Shown: piece by piece, positions 24,300 through 36,672 of the stretch
How positions within the stretch are numbered: the stretch's first letter is position 1
Layout of the letters: the number at the start of each line of letters is the position of its first letter
The notes under the pieces: generated by a model
What the model was told of the DNA's origin: nothing
The model's database searches: none
Seen by the model: the letters and a program-made list of their open reading frames with translations, nothing else
Origin: Sarcocystis neurona
Lineage: Eukaryota; Apicomplexa; Conoidasida; Eucoccidiorida; Sarcocystidae
Direction: 5' to 3'
NCBI GenBank assembly: GCA_000727475.1
Contig: KL647318.1
Coordinates: 532,032-596,031, forward strand
Length of the DNA: 64,000 bases
Translations under genes and position numbers: made by a program

Positions 24300-27240
24300 A
24301 AGCCGACGCGTAATACAGGACAGGGAAGACGACAGAAAGTCGGAAGGGGAAAAGGGAAAAAGGAGCTGTAGTGTACGGCAAAGCTGCAGACAGAACACCG
24401 GCAGCACCTACGTACGGTGCAGAGACTGCATGCGTAAGCAGCCGTCTCACAGCCACATTGTTGAAGAAGCGTCAGTGTGCCGGCAGGTCTCCGGATATTT
24501 TGCCTGACCCCGAGAGTAGAATCACACGAGCACACACACCTGACGGTGCGCGAATTGCAAAAGACAATGGGCTACAACCTTATAAACACAGTATAGTCCA
24601 ACGTGTGAGGTATAGATACATTGTATATGCATCTTTGTATGCACGTACCTAGACGGGTACAAACGTGTTGTGTTGTTCCAAGTGAATGTGTGTGTGTGTG
24701 TGTATGCGGTTGGGGAATTGGGTGGGGTATGCGCATTTGTCGTACGTGTGCACACTTATATATATATATATATATATATATATGCAGGGATGCAGAAGAC
24801 GGAAGCAGTGAAAGGGGAAAGTTTATCAACGAATCTGCAGCGAGGGGATCTGCGAAACGCTGGCGAGCGTTGGTGCGCATTAAATGAGGACAAAAGACGT
24901 GTATATCACACATGTGTCACTCGCTGTGAGTGTGCATTCACCCTTGAAAATCTCTTACATAATGCCGTGGTTGACATCGGCGTACGCGTGCACGTGCAGA
25001 AAAAGTGTGTCTCTTTCGTCCGTGTAGGTATTAACTCAGAGCGTGTTAGACTGCTAAAGATCCATGTTCAGCGCTTGAGGACATCCGGCATCGCGTCTCA
25101 CGAACGAAGTCAACATCTTCACACACAAAGTCACATCTGCACGCAGATAACTGTGTAAGTGACCGTGTGCATGTGGTGTGTGTATATATCTATACAGATA
25201 TTCGATTCGAAGATGTTTACACGTATGTCACGTCGAGTGCGAAATCTGCAGAGGAAAGCCTGGTAGTCACTAATACTTAGATTACCAACAAAAGTATAAG
25301 AGTGCAGAACTACACATGCGTTTACACGTATTCCGTAGGTACCAGGAGTCTGCATAGTCAGTGCCTTCAAACACGTACGTATCTTCACTAATGTCGCGGA
25401 GGCACGAGTATTAGGCGGCGACGCTTTAGGCCAGAGGGCGCGTGTGTGCCAGGGGGAGCTTTGCTGAGGAGCTTGGTAATAATGTAGAACGAAAGGAACC
25501 AGATGAAGGTTATAATTGAAACATGCAAAGAAAAGAATATAAGACCATTCCGGAATAGCATTTATGAATGTACTAGTAGGCCTTCTGGCGAACTTTTGTC
25601 TCTGCGGAGAGACACATCATGTAGGACGGGACATGGAGTTCAAGTATTGCAGGAAGCACAACACCGCGTTCACGATTGTTTAGACAAGGACTGCGTCAAT
25701 GAGGTGTGGAGCGGATGGTAGGGAGGCGGATAAGTTATCATCGCGTGTAAATACACACACTGTATTTATCAATGATGTCCACGCATAGTATGCTGGAGGA
25801 TGTATCTTTGTGTAAGTAGTAGGTATATAATGGAATGCCTGCTGAGTAGCTTTTATACAGAAATCGTACGGAAAAGGACAAGTAATAGGTGATACGTCCG
25901 CTACAGGAGTGTGTCAGGATTGACTCTCGCGTGCTCGTGCATCCGTGTGTTAAGGAAACGTACAACAAAACGGTTAAGTGACTTGCGTAGGAGGAAGGAT
26001 AGTGACTACGCTACTGCACATGCGTATGCAGACGAAGAAGTGTGAGTATGGCGTCAGCAAGGAACTGTACGGATTATGCCGATGAAGTACGTACCTTACT
26101 TCAGTGTCCTGTTACGTCATAATACAAAAATCCACCTACACGAACGTGGACGTGCTGACCAAACAGAGGGTCTCTTCACACATACAGATATATGGGGTGT
26201 ATCCAGGCGAGCGCCCTCTTGCATAAGTCGAGACGTGCTATCGGCCGAATGCACACGTTGTGCGGCTCCTTCTTTCTCTAACGGATGTGACAATTCGAAT
26301 ACATGTCCAGCTGAATGTCTGCGCGAGTCGTAGACAAACGTTTACTTGTGCGCATGTTGTATATATATATATATATATGCGTGGCTGTGCGAATGGTCGC
26401 AGATCGGTCACCTATATATATGGTTACATCCACCGGCTGACATCGTGTGTATAGGTGGTTGAATTTACACGTAGAAAGATTCGTATTAATATGTCATTGA
26501 TTCGAAAATGTGCGGATAACGATGGTAGGGGAAAGTATCGATTCACCTCCGATGTGATTACGTGTGGATGACAAATTAGTAGCCAGAGATGTAGAACGCA
26601 CCCGTAGATTTTCGCGTAAACGAGTGAGAATGTGCACGTCACTGCATCATCTTCCGAGGGTCCCACAGGTAAGACTTCCGCGTACAGTCGCTTGTATTCG
26701 CAGTGCGAATGCAGTAGTGAGGGCACGTATGTTGACTTGGGTTTGTGTATATTTGTGTCTTCTTGTGGTTCCGCTGCAGCGGTACTCTTAACAGCCGTAC
26801 TCTCTCTGCGGCTGGCACAATTTCACGTAGCAGCATACACTGGCGTATCCACCTGTCTTCAGGATGCATGTGAGAAGGATTTTTGCGACTTCAGTCTCTG
26901 CGGCCCGCACACTCCAGTGACACTCTCATCGTCGTTGAGACATTTGCTATTCCTATCGCTTCAGAACGATTAAATACGCGTGTACGTGGAGATAGATATT
27001 GATACAGATGTGTACATAAATATGTGAACTGCTGCGTACCCTCTACGTGCTATTTCATCATTAAGGACAGAGACAGAAAGGCAGATGTTCACGTCAGGAG
27101 TTGGTGACTAGTTAGATGCTGAGTTATACATGGATTCTACTCGGTCGGGCTTGGCCTGTGTGAATCACTCTTTTCGGCTCTTCCTGCAGCCGGCTTCTTT
27201 CTAGACCAGGGGTCTGCTACTCTGCTGCATTGGTTCTCAT
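24300..27240. other. Repeat-poor block without a recognised gene
   Basis: Base composition is near balanced, trinucleotide runs are absent and frames are short on both strands. Only (TA)n runs at about 24755-24783 and 26357-26380 stand out. A frame at 24.79-24.95 kb (TEAVKGESLSTNLQRGDLRN) is mildly protein-like but isolated. I see no supportable gene. Confidence 0.6.
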
Positions 27241-29125
27241 TGTCCGTGGCGTTGCAGGTGTAAAGAATTAGGGACGAATTTTCGCAGCTGCAATGCCACT
27301 GCCTTACTATCAGGGTCCAGCTGCTGTTGGTGCTGTCGGGACTGCCGTCCCTGCTGTTGACCCTCGTCCTTCACTGCTGTTCTTCTTTCGCCTGTGTTGG
27401 TGGTGAGACTCAGTTGGTCCTGCTGAACTGCTGCCGCTGAACGAGCTACTGCCAGAGCTCCACAGCACTAACAAACGACTAAGTAAAGAGGTAGATTTGC
27501 TGCTATAGCAGCTGCAGGTCGACTCCTGCTGCTGGTACAGCTGCCGCCATGCAGTAGATACGCGTCTTCATCGTTGCCACATGCAGCATCTACCCTACGT
27601 GAGAGATATCTCGTGTAGCTACCCCAGTAATGCTGCTAGTCCTGCTGCCGCTGTTGCTGCCTCCCCTCCTGTTGGTACTGCTTCTGTGGCGGCTGGTTGT
27701 TTCGGCCCACGTTGTTGTGCTTGTGCTCGTGCAGCTGCAGTCTGGCGAGTGCCCTGCTGTCGCAGTAACTGCTGCGACAATAACCTGGTGGAGGGGTTGC
27801 GTACACTATTGCAGTTGCTGCGTAGCGGGTATGTGCAGCGTAGGAGAACTTGCTGCTGCTCTTATTGCTGCCACGGGTGGTGTTGCTGCTGCTGTTTTGA
27901 CTTTCTGGCCGCAGGAGGTGCACATGTCGTTGTTACGCTTCGCTTTAGGAAGCGGCGTCTGCTACGCTGGTACTGGAGCTGCCGCTGCTACTGCCGCTGT
28001 GCTGCTCCACGTTTTTCTCATGGCCCAGAAATACCTATCAGCTGCCTGTTGTACGGCCCCTAACGTTCAGCGTAACACCTTTTTTATTTTTGTTTCTTTG
28101 TGCTTCGACCAAAAAGTTTGTAGGTACTTGCTCGTCATTTCTTCTCTCGGTGGAATTTCGTCTTGGTGCCGTTGTGGCTGGTACGGCGTCGGCCCACCGC
28201 GGCGGTGACGGCGGTTAGAGATTGTCTGCTTACGTTTTCTTGTTCTTTTCATTCGACAGAGGTTCGAATTTAACGTTCGGTTCGCTTCCCTTCCCTCTTG
28301 CCGTATTACACGCCGCTCCTCGTGCTTTCCTGCTGGTCGACCGTCCTCCTGTTCCTGTCCCCCTCCTCCGCCTTCTAAATCCTCGCCACTGTAGCTCTGC
28401 CGGCGGAACGTACCAACAACCTACAACGCTTTTCTCCTCCCTCCTCAGCCAAGCACACAAGGAGAAAAGTGAACTTGCGCAAAGAGTTCACACTTCTGAA
28501 GCAGCTTGCTGCTGCCCAGTAAGCTCCTCAGTCCGACTTCTGTACTTCCCGCACGTCTTCCGTCATTCCTCCAACTTTCCGCGAAGCCGCTTGCGTGTCT
28601 CCGCCCCCAGGCAACTACATAACCTTCGGCCTCCACGTCCACGGATAAATATGAAATATCTTCCTCGCCTTCTACCCACCTCTATGGCAGCGAATTCGGG
28701 CTGAAGTCCCCCCGCGTACGAAAGCAGGCGGCGTCCGCTTCCATCTTCTTCCCGGCTCACACTTGTGCGCGTACAGCTCTCTCCGTGGATTCAGTTACAC
28801 GTGGGTTAGAATATACTACGGAGTTCTACGAGTTTGTACACACATAAGTACGTACACATTTGTCTGTACACTGAGGTGGAGGACTACATGTCCTGGTGTG
28901 TGAATCGGCTACCTCTCCCACCGTCTAGCCTGCGGTGCTCGAACCTTCTTTATCTCGTGCTCCTTCTCGCACTGAGAACCGCCTGCAGGTGCCGCAGGGC
29001 CCACGGCGTGGTAAAGACAGCGAAAACAGCAGCAGCTGTTCTCTGCCTGTTTATCGTAGAAGCAAGAGCAGCAGCAACAGCAGCCGCACTTTTTTTCGGT
29101 CCGAGAAGTAAAAGAAGAAGCGACG
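27240..29125. other. CTG-rich upstream region of the V-ATPase c gene
   Basis: From about 27240 to 28010 the plus strand is full of CTG/TGC triplets, as in the introns of this gene. From 28200 to 28700 it is C/T-rich. A CAG run at 29030-29090 lies just before the start codon. It presumably holds promoter, 5' untranslated sequence and perhaps a 5' untranslated intron, but no core promoter motif is recognisable. Confidence 0.45.
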
Positions 29126-32100
29126 ATGGCGCCGCTGCAGTGCGACCCCAACTCCAGTTTCTTCGGCTTCATGGGGATCACCGGCGCCATGGTTTTCTCG
29201 AGTAAGTTTGTGTTTCTGCCTGACACCGGCTTCTTCTCTTCCTTCAATTCCACGCATCTCTCTGGCACGTCCTGTGAATAAACTTCACCACACAAGCGCC
29301 CTCTCTGACTTTTCGACGCCTGGCTCGTAGTCTTTTGTCTGTCGCCCTCGCCGGTTCTTTTTGAGGTCGGCTGTGGTTCTCTGCGTCTTCTATATTTTCT
29401 TGAGCTCCTCCACAGGATTCTCTGATGCACGTTCTCCTCGATGTCTGGCGCGACTTCGTACTGTCTCCGTTTAACAGACGTCTTTCTTCCCCAGGAGTGT
29501 TCTAATGCTTAAAACGTTCCTTCTGCGCGGCTCCTCTTCTGAGTCCTTTTCCACCATCGTTACCAAAATTTAGTAAATGCGTTTCCTGGCCCCCTTGCAC
29601 TCGTCCTTTGCTCTTTTTTGAAGCGGAGATGCCGGTGCCTCGCCTCTTCTCTCGCGGAGGCAATCTCCTCTCTGCCTTTCCGTAGAAACGTTTCTCTCCG
29701 TTCCCCGTCGACCCCTTTGGTTGTGACTCGGGCTCGGTGGTCATTTTGTGTTCCCTAACTGCCACCGTGAATTTTTCACACTGTTCTCTCCCTTCTCCGC
29801 GCACTCAGCAGCCGCTACGGTCCATCTCTCCTCCTTCCCGTTTCCCACCACGTAGAGAACTGAGTTCTTTGCGGCACGTCTTTCCCATGCTTCGTCTTGT
29901 CTCGCACGGGGAGGAGACCTCCCAGTGTCGTCAGAAGTTTCTTTCGTCTGCGGCAAAAAGGAACTTCTTGTCGGTTCTTCACCCTTCCCGCGTCCCGGGT
30001 CTGTTGACGTGTGCTCGCTGCTCTCGAATGAAGGCAGGAAAGACGAAGGCTACTTTTCTGTATCGGCCGCATTTTCGCGCGCCTCTTCATCACCACGTGG
30101 AGCGCGAGTTTCCTGCTTCTGTGGCGTCGTCTCCACGAGCGCAGATCGCCTCTCCCTGCTTTCCTCTCCCGATGGTCCTCGACTCTTTCGCGTTTCTTCT
30201 CTTGGACTCCCCACCTCTCCCCTTCCCCCGCACACAGACGCAACAGAGTTTGCGTCGTCTGTTCACACCTTGCCTGCGCTATAAACGGAAACTCTGCGTT
30301 TCGCGGTCCTGGGGATGCCCACGTTGTTTTCTCGGCTGTGCTGCTGGTGACGTGCTTCCTCTGCGTTGCTTTCATCACGAAGAAGAGACGCTGAAGCACT
30401 TCTCCGCTTCCACTCCGTTTTCTGTTCCTCTGCCTGCTGCTCGTCCTCAGGGACGGCTCTCTGCTGCCGTTTCTTCTTCATTTCTGCCTCCTCTTCCGCG
30501 ACTTCTTCGTGCTTCCGTATACTACCGGCACGTAGTTGTTTGCCCGCTTTCCTGTTTATCCCGGCGCTTCTGTATCCCGTCATCTCTGTACATTCGTCTC
30601 GCTGTCCTCCTCTTCGTCTCCCTGCTGTGCTGCTGTTCACGAGTTTCCGCTTCTCCCTTCCGCTCGTCTTCTTGTGTAGGTTTTCAGCTTCGCACTTCCT
30701 GGGCTTCCCCTGTGTGTGCGGCTGCTGCTGCCCAGATCCACCCCGTGGCGCACTTCTTCCGGCTGCTGCTGCTCACGCGCCGCTGTGCCGCTCTTCTACC
30801 CACTGCTGCTGCTGTGGCTCATATCAGTAGCGCCGTGCGCTGCTTCCCGCTGATAGCCTTCGACGTGTATGGCGTCTCTCGCGTTCTCTCCTGCTGCTGC
30901 TTCCCGTCCACTGCTCCTTCTGCTGTCCATGCTTCTGCGTCTTGCGTTTCTTGTCCTCGCCCTCCTCTCCAGATGACGCTTCTTCGAAGCGCTGCGGCTG
31001 GTGCTGCACGGACAAATTCCTTCACCTTTACTGTTGCTGCTGCTGCCGCCCCCTCCTCTGCGGGGCGGATGTCTCTACGGTGGTGCTGCTGAACCCGAGG
31101 ACTTAGGCCGCTACCCGAGTCGAGGACACTATTTGCTCTTGCTTCTGCGTGCTGATGTGTCTTGCTGGCGGGTGTAGTGCTGCGTCTCGCCGCTGGCTTC
31201 GGCTGCTGCGCCTTCTGCTGCTCTTTGCCTTGCTGCACCACGGCTGCTCCTGCTGCGTGGCCTGTCTCACTCGTGCTGCTGCGAAGGGTGGTGCCTGCGG
31301 GGGCGCCTGGCTTTGGGGTGCTCCCGCCGCTCCTGCTCGTACTCTTGTTGCCGCACGTGTTTCTCGGCGCTCCTGCTGCTGTCCTTGTCGCGTGCGGGCT
31401 CTCTGGCTGCTACTTCTGCTGCTGGGTGTGGCTCCAGCTGCCACTGCTCCTTCGGCTGCTGCTTCTGCCGCTGCGTCTGGCTCCTGCTGCTCCTGCCCCT
31501 CTGGCTGCCGGGATCTGCGGTGGCTGCCCCTGCCAGTACTGGCGTCTGCGGGCAGCTGACTGTTGCCTCTGCGGGGCGGCGGCGTGGCTCTGCTGCTGCT
31601 GCTGCGTTTCTAGAGACGCATCATTGCAGCAGCCTGTCTGTGTTCAGGGCTGCGTGCGTCTTTTTGCTCCTCTTCCCGCCGCTGCTGCCTCGTACGTCTT
31701 CGCCCGCACTGTTGGAAGTGCTCCGCGTGCTGCGGGCTCTGCTGCTGGCGTCTGGCCATATATATGTATATATATTCCCGCGCCTTTTGCTGCTACAGCT
31801 GTGAGCTGCTGCTACCCTCCCACGCTGACGCGTCTGTTCTTGTAGTGAGGGATCGCTCGCATTGCCAAACGGACGTGCATCAGTAGTTCTCTCCACATGG
31901 TCCCTACGTAGACCGACTGTAGCCGCAGGCCTTCCTGGTTTTTGCTGCGTTGAGAACTCGCGTCCTCGGTGATGCGTGTGTATGAAGCTGCTGGTGTGGA
32001 CGTGAACATTTGCTGCCCTGTGCTGTTGAAGAAATCTCGAGCGTCCTGCATGCTGCTGCGAGTGTGGGAGGGGTACTGCTGCTGCTGCATGTAAGCCGAG

Positions 32101-35100
32101 AACGCCGCCGCGCTGCTTCTTCTGCGGGCTGCTGCTGCTGCTGCTCGGCGATAGCCCAAGCGGCTGCAGCGGCCTCGCGCCTGCGCCTGCTGCTGCTACT
32201 GCGGACGAGTCTACGGGGCAGCTGCTCGTCTTCCCGTATTTCGTTTGCCATGCAGGGCTGCTAGGAATGCGTAGGGCGTTGCGTCGTGCCGCTGCGGCTG
32301 TGTTGTGGACGCGCGTTGAAGGTTGCTCTGCTGCGGCGTCCCGTCTTTGCGCTGTTCCTGCGTTGCTGTGGCTCTGGTCAGGCCGCGCCTGCTGCTGAGG
32401 GGAGATGTCTTCCTCATCGCTGTGCAACTGTGTGGATTCGCCTGTCCCCTGCTGCGGGTCGCACACGCCACATGTGTGCTGGCTGAGCGTCGCATGGTAC
32501 TGCTGCTGCTGCTGGTGTGTCGGTACAAGGCACGTTTCTCTGTGTGATGTCGCCTTGCTGCTGCTGCTGTGGGGCGCTGCTGCGGCTGCAGATCTGGGAG
32601 CGGCGTACGGAACGGCGAAGAGCGGGGTAGGCATCAGCAGCATGGGTGTGATGCGTCCGGACCTCGTGATGCGTTCCATCATCCCTGTTATTATGGCAGG
32701 TATTCTGGGGATTTACGGCTTGATCATATCGATCGTCATTAATGGCTCAAGTAAGTGAGTTGCCTTCGTCAACTTCTTTTGCCTGCTGTTCGCCCTCGGA
32801 CACCCGACAGCTCGCTGCTGCACCGGGGGAGTGCGGCGGCGACAGAAAGACGGGCGGCGCCAACGAGCCAGGCTTGCTGCTGCAAACGCTACTCTTATCA
32901 CCTACTCTTGCTGCGACGGTTCCTCACCGCTGCCGCTGCTTTGTGCGATGGGAGTGCAGCAGTGCTTGGCTCCTGCTACTAGTGCTGCTCCTGGTCCTGG
33001 CTCAGCACATGCCCCGTTGCTGCTGCTGCGGGGGGAGGTGGGGGGGGGGGACTTGGCTTCTGCTGCTGCTCCTCCTGGCGCTTGCTGCCATTGCTGCTGA
33101 GTCTTCTGCTCCGGCGCCTGACTGCTGGTGCTGGTCTCCGGGGTAGCTGTTGCTCCAGTGCTGCTGGTCTCTCGGGCAGATGCAACTGCCGACATGCTGC
33201 TCTGTTGCTGCTGCTGCTGCTGGACCTCTTCTACGGGTTCCGCCGGCTCGCGCTGTTGGTCCTGCGCGCTGCTGCACTCGGCTTTGTTGGCCCTGCTGCC
33301 TGCGGCGCATGCTACTACGCTGTGTCTGGCGGCAGTTGCTGCTCTTTCTACTGCTGCCGCTGGGTATCGGGCGTTGCCTGCTGCAGCACTCCGCCTTGTC
33401 GTACTGCTCGGACTCCCAGTAGGTGTGTGTGGGTGCGCAGGTGTGTTGCTGTGGTGTTCTGCCGCTGCCCTCTCCTGCTGCTTCCGCCGCAGCAGCTGTC
33501 TTTGCGTCATTGTGGGAATGCTTTCGCACATGCATCCCGACGGATATGTAGCGTCCCGTCGCGGCGGTCACCTGCTGCGGCGCGTATTGCTGCAGCCCTG
33601 TTCTGCGTGTCGTGCTTCTGCGTCGTGCTGCGCGTGTCTCGCCGCGGCCGCAAACGTGCTGCTCCCTGTGCTGCTGCCGCGGTCTACTTGTGTCTTGCTG
33701 CTGCTGCTGCTGTTGACCGGCCCCCTGCTGCTGCTGTTGACCGCGCGCGCTGCTGGTGCTCCCCTTCTGCTGGGCGCCCGCAGTGGACACGCCGGACTTG
33801 TACTCGACCTACGCGGGCTACTCGCACTTGGCGGCGGGTCTTACTGTCGGACTTAGCGCCCTTGCTGCCGGCCTTGCCATTGGCATCGTAGGAGACTCGG
33901 GTACGAAGGCCGGCGACAACAGCAGCAAGTGTCTACGTAGACGTCTCTATGTGTGTGACTCTTGAAGGGGAGAGCGGTACACAAGACAGACACGCATTTG
34001 CGTCCACGCGGGGACACGTGCGTAGTAGTATTCATCTCCTGCAGCTGCCGAGTAAGCGCAGCTACGCAGGTGTGGAGGGCGCGTGCATGCGGCTGCCGCA
34101 CGCGCGTAAGTAAAAGAACGTACAGAGACACCGAGCATATCACTGGACATGGAGACGTGTCCCCCGTCTCCGGGGAGACACAAAATCTTGCTGTCGTTCT
34201 CTCTTGTGTGGGGGTGTCTCCGTCTCCCTCGCGATGGAGACGTATGTGCGTACAAGCCTCCACAAAGTGGAGAAGTCTTCAAGAAGAGACGGGGACTTCC
34301 TAAACAGAGTTGTCTCTGTCTTCGTCTCTCCGTCTCGTCTTCGCGGTGGACGGGTATACACTGTGCGAGTCCGCGTATCTCACTGACGCAGAGTATCTGT
34401 GCATGTGGATACGCTGTGCCGGAGGTCCGTCGCTCGACACCGGAGAAATTCGGCACACAAAAAGTGTGGCCAGCAGCGCTTCGTCTCCTCCCTTTTTCGC
34501 TCTCTTTTTGACGCCGAGACTTACTCTGCCAGTGTCTCGTTTCATGCATGACAGTCAATACGTGGGACTGGCGTAGGTGTGTCTGCGAAGGCTGCTCCAC
34601 GCAGTAGCGCGGACTTTCCACACGCCGGACGCGTGAGCTGCCCCGTACGACGAGTCGTTTGGTTCACCGAGGAGCGCGTGACCCGCCACGTCGATGTCTG
34701 CATGCGTCTGTTGGGGGGGCTGGCGCTGGAAGGAGTCGTTTTCGTGATTTCGGGTCCGTCCTCCTCCGTCGCGCAGCTGCGTACGTGTAGACTTGCGCAT
34801 GCACGAGTGGGGGGGTGAGTGGTTGGCACGCAGGAGGTTCTCGATGGACGACGTGTTGGCGAATGCTCTCTGCAGATCTCTGCGTGCGTGAGCAGCGGTT
34901 CTCTCCGCTGAACGCGTGGGGAGTCCTGTAGATACCCACACCTCGTGACAGATGTGTGCATCGTAGATGGAGGGGAGACCAACACACACCCGCGTATTAC
35001 ACGCGTGGACTATGCGCATGTATACGCGTGCAGGCCTGTGTATACATGTGGACGTGTGTATGTATGTATGACATACATGCATATGTATGACACACGTACA

Positions 35101-36672
35101 TACACACGTGTGTGCGTAACGCAGTGAAGATGGCAGTATCGCTTTCCTCGGGGGGTTTACCGTGTGTCTGTACGAATCTATCTGTAGAAAGCGGCTTGCT
35201 CTCGGTGAAGACACGTGCCGCCCAGCCGACTCTGCTCGAAAGACCGTCGAGGCAAAGAACGACTGTTTCCGTCGTTCTTGCCGAATTCAGCGACGACGGA
35301 GTATCCTCGCCTTTTTCCGCTTGAAACTCGGGAACCCTTTCCTGTTCACTGCCGTTTCTACTTCACCACACACACCGAAGTGGTGTACATGTGTATATGT
35401 GTAACGTACACGTAAATAGTGTGGGTGGTACGTACCTCATATATGTGTGTGGGTACGCGCAGGAACCGTGTGTGTAGAGGGCGAACGTAGCCACAGGGAT
35501 ATGTTGTGCACGTGTGTGGTGGGGGGGGGGGGGGTGGGGAGGTGTAGAGCAGCAGCGAGTCGGGCGGTTGTTGTGGTTCCCGTTCACGTTCGTCGAGGGG
35601 GAAAAAAGACGCTCGGGACGAGTTTCTGCACTTGTTCACGTATGTCAGACTATGCGTATGTATCCCGGTGTATGTGTATAGACATGTACACGTTTTTCTC
35701 TCTCTGTAAGTATATATGTGTTGTGTGTGGACGAAAGTGTGAACTGAGCCTGTGTCAGTGTGTGATCCTCCTGCTCATGGGTGGACACGAGTGTCCCTGG
35801 GTGTCCCCGTCTAGTACCCTGTACAGACACGGACGTGTGTTGATTTTCGCATGTCTTGAATCAGCAGAGACTCGCAGTTGTTTTGCTGTTGACCTTCTCC
35901 ACGTGCAGGGGTGCGTGCGAATGCGCAGCAGCCGAAACTTTTCGTCGGAATGATGCTGATTCTCATCTTTGCTGAAGCGCTGGGGTTGTACGGTAAGTCA
36001 GTACAAATGTCTGTCTCTCTACACATAAATTCTGTCTTTGTTACTGTACATACGACCTTCTGTCCAGCACACGTGTATGTGCATGGTTATGTGTACCGTA
36101 CTACGTATGTATGTGCATACGGGTGAATGTTAGGTAGTGGCTCGCTGAAGGACATGGTTGGTTGCTTCAAAATGGTGAGACTTGGTGGTTCACTGGGAGG
36201 AGATACGCACCGGTTTATATATACGACCCTCACAGGTGCTCCCTGTGTGTGTACCTGTGTTTCAGCGTGTGTGTGTGGGTGTGTGTTTGCATGTGTCTGG
36301 TGAGGATCCGTCTATCTACACACGAAGTATTGGTGAATATCTATATAGTAAATACGTACGAACGTCCACTCCCTGGGTTTGCGTGTCGTCACATCGTAGG
36401 TACCCACGTCACCTTCGGTATATCAGTGCATGCAGCGGTGCATCGGTTAAGGGTCGTAAATCTGTACCTGTGTGTATATACGTATATAGGGGAGACGATC
36501 GCTTATGTACGTATGTGTGGATGTGTCTGCGTGTGGGTGCGTATGTGTGTGCAAACCGACCGACATAGATGTGTAGGAGTGTTTATGCGTACTTTGCAAT
36601 GCAGGACTTATTATCGGGCTGGTCGTGGCGACAAAGAAGGTGGAGGGTCTGTGCACGAGTTATAAAGGGTAG
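29126..36672 (+). CDS. ATP6V0C: V-type proton ATPase 16-kDa proteolipid, subunit c
   Basis: Subunit c forms the rotating membrane ring of the V0 sector. Exons are 29126-29201, 32592-32750, 33784-33900, 35909-35992 and 36605-36672. All four introns are phase 1, with GT/AG borders (GTAAGT, GTAAGT, GTACGA, GTAAGT donors). The joined product is 167 residues, close to the usual 155-165. Four membrane helices lie at about 12-34, 54-76, 93-115 and 128-156. Hallmarks are [14 protein letters not shown] (27-40), [18 protein letters not shown] and [13 protein letters not shown], where Glu140 is the proton-carrying carboxylate. The start ATGG at 29126 gives [15 protein letters not shown]. The first intron is 3390 bases and repeat-filled. 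No homopolymer insertion interrupts this protein. The residues after ATKK ([10 protein letters not shown]) form a slightly long, poorly conserved tail. Confidence 0.96.
29202..32591 (+). other. Intron 1 of the V-ATPase c gene
   Basis: This 3390-base intron lies between GTAAGTTTG and CGGCTGCAG. Its first 1.5 kb is strongly C/T-rich on the sense strand. The rest is dominated by CTG/TGC runs. Long stop-free frames occur in it (for example 29737-31092), but they are compositionally simple and not protein-like. Confidence 0.85.
29210..30700. repeat. Pyrimidine-rich strand-asymmetric segment
   Basis: The plus strand is dominated by C and T (TTCTCTCC, CTTCCCGT, CCTCCTCTT types) without a strict repeat unit. 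The asymmetry leaves a frame without stops from 29737 to 31092. Confidence 0.75.
30715..33750. repeat. CTG/TGC-rich tracts in introns 1 and 2 of the V-ATPase c gene
   Basis: Interrupted CTG, GCTGCT and TGCTGC triplets on the plus (sense) strand fill the end of intron 1 and most of intron 2 (32751-33783). They stop around exon 3. Exon 2 itself is free of them. Confidence 0.85.
35521..35534. repeat. Poly-G run of 14
   Basis: An uninterrupted G run on the plus strand in intron 3 of the V-ATPase c gene, followed by T and GGGG. Confidence 0.95.

Noticed and set aside
29737..31092. Plus-strand frame of 451 codons
   Set aside because: It lies inside V-ATPase c intron 1, in C/T-biased sequence, and its product is Ser/Leu/Pro/Arg-rich with no domain.
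33082..33891. Plus-strand frame of 269 codons around V-ATPase exon 3
   Set aside because: Mostly CTG tract of intron 2 read as Leu/Cys/Ala. The real exon 3 uses a different frame.
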